Shown here: positions 50,684 through 55,152 of the stretch, piece after piece
How positions within the stretch are numbered: position 1 is the stretch's first letter
Layout of the letters: each line of letters opens with the position of its first letter
Origin: Ilumatobacteraceae bacterium
GTDB taxonomy: Bacteria; Actinomycetota; Acidimicrobiia; Acidimicrobiales; Ilumatobacteraceae
Direction of reading: 5' to 3'
NCBI GenBank assembly: GCA_024643255.1
Contig: JAHENF010000002.1
Coordinates: forward strand, 1 to 55,152
Length of the DNA: 55,152 nt
The notes under the pieces: model-generated
Database searches by the model: none
Told to the model about the DNA's origin: nothing
The model's input: only the letters and a program-made list of their open reading frames with translations
Program-made: the position numbers and the translations under genes

Positions 50684-52137
50684 GCGACCACATCGACTCG
50701 ACCATGTCGACGGGCCACGTCGACGGCGCTCGGATGCAGACCAACCAACCTGACGCCGACGCACTCGTGCTCTTCGGCGCCACCGGTGACCTCGCGGTGC
50801 GCAAGTTGTTCCCGGCGCTGTACCGACTCGAACGGTCCGGTGTCCTCCAGGTGCCCGTCATCGGCGTCGCGCGGAGCGACTGGACCGACGACGACTTCCG
50901 CACGCACGCCCGCGAGTCGATCGCGGAGCACTTCGACGATGCCGACCCGACGATCGTCGACTCGTTGTGTGAGCGGCTCGATCTCGTGCAGGGCGACTAC
51001 GCCGACGAGACGACGTGGAACGAACTGCGTGCCACGCTCGACCGCCACAACTCGATGGTCGCCGTCTTCTACATGGCGATCCCGCCGACGATGTTCCCGA
51101 TGGTCGCCACGAAGCTCGCTTCGGTCGACCTGCACCGGCGCGGCCGGATCGTCGTCGAGAAGCCGTTCGGACGCGACCTGCAGTCGGCCGTCGAACTGAA
51201 CAAGATCCTCCACGAGGTCTTCGCCGAGGACCACATCTTCCGCATCGACCACTATCTGGGCAAGGAGGCCGTCGAGGACCTCCTCGTGTTCCGATTCGCG
51301 AACACCCTGCTCGAGCCGGTGTGGAACCGCAACTACGTGCGCAGTGTGCAGGTCACGATGTCCGAGACGCTCGACGTCGAGGGTCGAGGCTCCTTCTACG
51401 AGGGGGTCGGCGCACTCCGCGACGTGCTGCAGAACCACGTGCTGCAGGTGGTGTCGTTGTTGGCGATGGAGCCGCCGGCGGGCGCCGACTCCGGCTACCT
51501 GCAGGACGAGAAGGCCAAGGTCATCGCGGCGATGCGTCCCATCCAAACCGACGCCCTCGTGCGCGGCCAGTACGTCGGCTACCGAGACGAACCCGGTGTC
51601 GATCCGAACTCCAACGTCGAGACGTTCGTGGCGGTGCGCCTCGAGATCGACTCGTGGCGTTGGGCGGGCGTGCCGTGGTACATCCGCGTCGGCAAGGCGA
51701 TGGCGCAGAGCGCGACCGAGGCCGTGCTGGAGCTGCGCGAGCCACCACGGATGTTGTTCGACGAGTCGGGTGGGCCGCCGCCCGGGCGCAACCTGATCCG
51801 CCTCCGGCTCGGCAAGAACGACGGCGTCACATTCGCGTTGCAGGCGAAGACGCCGGGGCCCGACCTCGACAGTCAGGAGGTCGACGTCGACGTCGACTTC
51901 GCCGCGGCGCTCGGCGAACGGCAGGACGCGTACGAGCGGCTGATCGGCGATGCCCTGATCGGGTCGCTGCGCCGCTTTGCCCGTCAGGACATCGTCGAGG
52001 GGACCTGGCGTGTCGTTCAGCCCGCGCTCGACGACCCCGGCCACGTCGTTCCCTATTTCCGCGGATCGTGGGGGCCCGCCGACGCCGACGACATCCTCCT
52101 CAACGGCGACCACTGGTTCGCCCCGACCCCCGACTGA
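50680..52137 (+). CDS. zwf: Glucose-6-phosphate 1-dehydrogenase
   Basis: 485 aa. FGATGDLAVRKLFPALYRL as NADP-binding motif, RIDHYLGKEAVEDLL as the active-site region with catalytic Lys, and a C-terminal beta domain. First step of the oxidative pentose phosphate pathway. Start at 50680 overlaps gnd. A short gap of 47 bases with a palindrome separates it from the EamA gene. Confidence 0.95.
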   Translation: MSDHIDSTMSTGHVDGARMQTNQPDADALVLFGATGDLAVRKLFPALYRLERSGVLQVPVIGVARSDWTDDDFRTHARESIAEHFDDADPTIVDSLCERLDLVQGDYADETTWNELRATLDRHNSMVAVFYMAIPPTMFPMVATKLASVDLHRRGRIVVEKPFGRDLQSAVELNKILHEVFAEDHIFRIDHYLGKEAVEDLLVFRFANTLLEPVWNRNYVRSVQVTMSETLDVEGRGSFYEGVGALRDVLQNHVLQVVSLLAMEPPAGADSGYLQDEKAKVIAAMRPIQTDALVRGQYVGYRDEPGVDPNSNVETFVAVRLEIDSWRWAGVPWYIRVGKAMAQSATEAVLELREPPRMLFDESGGPPPGRNLIRLRLGKNDGVTFALQAKTPGPDLDSQEVDVDVDFAAALGERQDAYERLIGDALIGSLRRFARQDIVEGTWRVVQPALDDPGHVVPYFRGSWGPADADDILLNGDHWFAPTPD

Positions 52138-52143
52138 CCCAGA

Positions 52144-52172
52144 TCGCGATCGGGGTCAGACCCCAATCGCGA
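52144..52172. repeat. Second GGGGTC-A-GACCCC palindrome copy
   Basis: Arms of 14 bases (52144-52157 and 52159-52172) pair at 13 of 14 positions around the central A (52158); the sequence TCGCGAT(C/T)GGGGTC is shared with the copy at 8578-8616. It lies 6 bases after the zwf stop. Candidate terminator or dispersed repeat. Confidence 0.82.
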
Positions 52173-52184
52173 CAGGGACCGCTC

Positions 52185-53072
52185 ATGTGGATTCCCATCA
52201 CGCTGGCTGCGGCGACATTCCAGATCCTGCGGACGTCGCGACAACACCAGTTGCGTTCGATGCTCTCGGTCAACGGCGCCGGGTTCGTCCGATATGCCTA
52301 CGGTTTTCCGCTGGCGCTGCTCGTCGCGGCCGTCACGTTCGGCGTGCTCGGCGAAACGGTGCCATCGATCCCGTCGCGCTTCTGGCCGATCATCGCCGGA
52401 GCAGGCGTGGCGCAGATCCTCGGCACGCTGGCACTGCTGCGGGCGTTCGATCTCCGCGACTTCGCCATCGGCACCGTGTACGCGAAGACCGAGGTGATCC
52501 TCGTGGCCGTGGTGAGCGCGATCGCGCTCGGCGAGCCCCTGCAACCGCTCGGCTGGGTGGCGGCGTTCGTCTGCATGGCCGGCGTGGCCTGGCTCGCTGC
52601 GCCCACCCGATTGCTCGACATCCTCGGCAACGCCCGCGACCCCGCCGCGATCATGGGCATCCTCGCCGCGGCCGGGTTCGCGATCGCTGCGGTCGGCATC
52701 CGCGGCGCGTCGACCTCGCTCGATGGCCCGACGTGGAACCGGGCACTGCTGACCCTCACCGTGATGCTCGGCATCCAGGCCCTCGTCAACTCGACCCAGC
52801 TGTTCGTGTCCGACCGCGCCGAACTCCCGCGGGTCGTCCGTGCGTGGCGCTTCGCCCTCCCGGTGGGCATCCTCAGCCTCTGCGGCTCGATCGGCTGGGC
52901 GGTCGCGGTCACGTTGACCAACGCGGCGAAGGTCCGCACGCTCGGCCAGGTCGAGATCGTGATCGCGTTCGTCATCTCCGCGCGTGTACTCCACGAACGC
53001 CACACCCGCCCCGAATACCTCGCCAGTGCCCTCGTGCTCGTCGGTGTGGTCGGCGTCGTCGTGTTCGGCTGA
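52185..53072 (+). CDS. EamA/DMT-family transporter
   Basis: 295 aa with about ten membrane helices in two EamA halves; the N-terminal half carries LRAFDLRDFAIGTVYAKTEVI and the C-terminal half TNAAKVRTLGQVEIVIAFV. Drug/metabolite transporter superfamily; substrate unknown. ATG at 52185 chosen; upstream sequence lies in the palindrome and zwf. Thirty-one bases upstream of the ltrA-like gene on the same strand. Confidence 0.88.
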   Translation: MWIPITLAAATFQILRTSRQHQLRSMLSVNGAGFVRYAYGFPLALLVAAVTFGVLGETVPSIPSRFWPIIAGAGVAQILGTLALLRAFDLRDFAIGTVYAKTEVILVAVVSAIALGEPLQPLGWVAAFVCMAGVAWLAAPTRLLDILGNARDPAAIMGILAAAGFAIAAVGIRGASTSLDGPTWNRALLTLTVMLGIQALVNSTQLFVSDRAELPRVVRAWRFALPVGILSLCGSIGWAVAVTLTNAAKVRTLGQVEIVIAFVISARVLHERHTRPEYLASALVLVGVVGVVVFG

Positions 53073-53103
53073 TCGCCATCGCGCCCGCCGGTAACCTTCG
53101 GCG

Positions 53104-54321
53104 ATGCGCGGTCTCGTGGTTCCCGAAGCGAGCGAGGACTTCACTGCCGACCCGGTGGAACTGTTCTTCGACCTCGCTTTCGTCTTCGCGTTCTCGCAGA
53201 TCGTCGGGTTGCTCCTCTACGACCCGACCTGGAACACCGTCGGCAAGTCGACCCTGATCTTTCTGCTGCTGTGGCTGCCGTGGTCGCAATTCGCCTGGTC
53301 GGCCAACGCCGTGCCCGGCAACTCCCGAACCGTGCGGCTGCTGTTCCTCATCGCGACGGCGGCCAGCGTGCCGATGGCGGCATCCGTGACCACCGCGTTC
53401 GACCAGAGCGGTGCGCTCTTCGCGATTCCGCTCGCGATCATCTTCCTCACGGCGCTGGCGATGATGGTCATCGGTCTCGACAGCGACTCGGAGGTCTACC
53501 GATCGAGCCTGCGCTACGGCGCACCGAACCTCGTCGGCATGGCGATCATCGTGATCGGCGGCTTCCTCGACGGCGACGCCCGCACGGTCGCCTGGATCCT
53601 CGGCATCGTGATCTTCGTCTATTCGACGATCCGAGCGGGAGGAAGCGAGTGGATCCTCCGCGCCGGCCACTTCGCCGAACGGCACGCGCTCATCATCATC
53701 GTGGCGCTCGGTGAGGTGATCGTGGCGCTCGGGAACTCGGTGGCGATCCCGTTGAAGGACAAGGGCGGACTCCCCGCAGGTTCCGTGATCGCGCTCGTTG
53801 CCGCAGGTGTGTTCGCCGGGCTGCTGTGGTGGGCGTACTTCGATCGGGTCCAGCCTGCGTTCGAGCACCGGGCGGAGGAAACCCCATCGGTCGAGCGCGG
53901 GCGCTTCGCGCGAGACGTCTACACCTACGCCCACGCCCCGATCGTCGCAGGGGTCATCCTGTCGGCCGTGGCGATGGAGGAGATGGCGTTGTACCCGTCA
54001 GACCCGTTGCCGGCGGCCTTCCGCTTCATGGGTGCCGCCGGCATCGTGCTCTACTTCGGCGGGGTCGGCATCGGCGTGTTCCGGGCGTTCGACGCCTTCG
54101 CCAGGGAGCGCTTCGTCGCCCTGATCGCGATCTGCCTGCTGATGTTCTTCGGCTCCGAGGTCGACGGTGTGGTGCTGCTGGTGGGCATCGACGTGATCCT
54201 GCTCGCGACGCTCGTGTTCGAGCATCTCAGGATCGAAGGCTCCCCGAGCAGGTCGGGCGACAACTCAGTCCACGACCACCGGGTCCACGACGCTGGGGTC
54301 ATCGACGACGCTGCGCAGTAG
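53104..54321 (+). CDS. Low-temperature-requirement A (LtrA) family membrane protein
   Basis: 405 aa with about ten to eleven membrane helices. Typical LtrA blocks: VELFFDLAFVFAFSQIVGLL at the start and HFAERHALIIIVALGEVIVALG in the middle. Function in cold tolerance is only loosely known. The last 57 bases (C-terminal tail after ~FEHLRIEGSP) overlap the convergent class II aldolase gene antisense; the tail is polar and poorly conserved. Confidence 0.88.
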   Translation: MRGLVVPEASEDFTADPVELFFDLAFVFAFSQIVGLLLYDPTWNTVGKSTLIFLLLWLPWSQFAWSANAVPGNSRTVRLLFLIATAASVPMAASVTTAFDQSGALFAIPLAIIFLTALAMMVIGLDSDSEVYRSSLRYGAPNLVGMAIIVIGGFLDGDARTVAWILGIVIFVYSTIRAGGSEWILRAGHFAERHALIIIVALGEVIVALGNSVAIPLKDKGGLPAGSVIALVAAGVFAGLLWWAYFDRVQPAFEHRAEETPSVERGRFARDVYTYAHAPIVAGVILSAVAMEEMALYPSDPLPAAFRFMGAAGIVLYFGGVGIGVFRAFDAFARERFVALIAICLLMFFGSEVDGVVLLVGIDVILLATLVFEHLRIEGSPSRSGDNSVHDHRVHDAGVIDDAAQ

Positions 54322-55059
54322 CCACTGGAACAGACGCCATCCGGTCGGCGCCGGGGCCAGCGTCTCCGCTGCTACCGCTGCAGCCGCGTTGCTGATGGCG
54401 ATCCCGTTCGGCGCCTTGACGTGCACCTCGGCCACGCGCTCGGCCATCACGAACCACCCGACCGCCTCCTCGACCGACCCACCGGCGGTGAGCAGACCGT
54501 GGTTGCGCAGGATGCAGAGTTTGTGGTCGCCGAGCGCGGCCGCGATGCGCTTGCCGCCGTCGTAGGAGAGGACTTCGACCTCCTCGTCGTCGAAGAGTGC
54601 CTGGTCGAACACGAACGCACACGACTCCTGGCTGATCGCCCGGAAGGGCTGCACGTTCGCTGACCACGGCGTGCCGAACGACGTGTGGGTGTGCGCGGCG
54701 CTGACCGCATCGGGCCTGGCGGCCAGCACCGGTGCGTGGATGTTGTACCCGGCGGTGTTGACCGCCCCGGTCGGGTTGCCGTCGGCGTCGACCACACGGC
54801 TGTCGGGTCCGACGAGCACGAGACCGTCGACGGTCGCCTTGCCGAACGGGATCCCCCAGTCGAGCAACCAGAAGTGGTCGGTCAGGATCGGGTCGCGCGC
54901 GGACACGTGACCGTCACCCAGCTGTCCCCACCTCATGGCGCCGAAGATCCGGTAGCCGAGCGCGCACATCCGCTTGCGGTGCGTCCGTTCGGCCTCCGGC
55001 GTTCGAACGACGTCGAACGCCTCCACACCCGGGAACGTCGGATACGGCGACTCGCTCAT
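54265..55059 (-). CDS. Class II aldolase/adducin-family protein
   Basis: 264 aa. Metal-binding His in SAAHTHTSFG and LRNHGLLTAGGSVEEAV match the aldolase/adducin N-terminal fold; lyase or epimerase activity on a sugar phosphate-like substrate is possible. The start is the ATG at 55057-55059, which follows a non-conserved upstream frame. The 3' end overlaps ltrA antisense by 57 bases. The 93 bases from 55060 to the window end show no gene. Confidence 0.87.
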   Translation of the reverse strand: MSESPYPTFPGVEAFDVVRTPEAERTHRKRMCALGYRIFGAMRWGQLGDGHVSARDPILTDHFWLLDWGIPFGKATVDGLVLVGPDSRVVDADGNPTGAVNTAGYNIHAPVLAARPDAVSAAHTHTSFGTPWSANVQPFRAISQESCAFVFDQALFDDEEVEVLSYDGGKRIAAALGDHKLCILRNHGLLTAGGSVEEAVGWFVMAERVAEVHVKAPNGIAISNAAAAVAAETLAPAPTGWRLFQWLLRSVVDDPSVVDPVVVD

Positions 55060-55152
55060 GCCACGATCGTAGATCCCCGCCCCCAAATTCTGTTTGCGGC
55101 GAAGTTTGGTTGGCCCGTCCCAACCGGAACGCGCCACAAACGGGATGGGGGG

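Overview
The window is 55 kb of high-GC DNA, densely packed with genes on both strands. No intergenic gap exceeds about 185 bases, and many genes are joined by ATGA, GTGA or TGATG overlaps. Two F420-type luciferase-like oxidoreductases, a mycothiol-dependent maleylpyruvate-isomerase-type protein, a WS/DGAT acyltransferase, a WXG-type small protein and the overall gene style point to an actinobacterium. An Acidimicrobiia/Ilumatobacter-like lineage is plausible, but that is inference because no rRNA or marker gene is present. I found no rRNA, tRNA, CRISPR array, transposase or prophage.

Layout. (1) 1-4.3 kb: a TetR regulator with its own palindromic operator and two coupled half-ABC exporters whose degenerate ATP-site residues fit a heterodimeric multidrug-type exporter. 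(2) 4.3-9.7 kb: a secreted SGNH hydrolase flanked by tandem hairpin repeats, a TesB thioesterase, an alpha/beta hydrolase lacking the nucleophile Ser, and a Crp/Fnr regulator divergent from a two-lobed unknown protein with a Crp-like site between them. A DsbA-like protein and a GlsB-type membrane protein follow. (3) 9.8-20.9 kb: amidase, HAD protein, membrane protein, NERD protein, Gfo/Idh oxidoreductase, SnoaL-like protein, the TldD/TldE protease pair, a small Ala/Lys-rich helical protein, sulfotransferase, and small unknowns. (4) 20.9-27.9 kb: a minus-strand run of five tightly spaced genes. It is headed by an unusual lipoprotein (periplasmic-binding domain, two peptidoglycan-binding repeats, a Pro/Thr linker and a fasciclin domain), followed by a HAD-PlsC fusion, WS/DGAT, alcohol dehydrogenase and a MOSC protein. 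It looks like an envelope/storage-lipid operon.

(5) 28-41.8 kb: two LLM oxidoreductases, a fucose-isomerase-like protein coupled to a zinc-ribbon thioredoxin, a CHAD-CYTH protein coupled to an amidase, and an amine-catabolism group (class III aminotransferase, PuuB-like FAD oxidase, saccharopine-dehydrogenase-like protein). AcuI-type reductase, a rhodanese and a TauE/SafE-type permease follow. (6) 41.8-46 kb: a TPP riboswitch controlling thiamine diphosphokinase and a complete ThiB-ThiP-ThiQ thiamine ABC transporter, all cistrons overlapping. (7) 46-48 kb: a WXG-type small protein next to a 544-aa unknown protein, the best candidate in the window for an undescribed secreted pair. (8) 48-55 kb: APH-like kinase, mycothiol-dependent-type protein, the Gnd-Zwf pentose-phosphate pair, an EamA permease, LtrA and a class II aldolase whose 3' end overlaps ltrA antisense.

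Two large lone palindromes with a GGGGTC-N-GACCCC core (8.6 and 52.1 kb), a degenerate relative inside the first ABC gene, and the tandem hairpins at 4.3 kb are the main dispersed-repeat signals.
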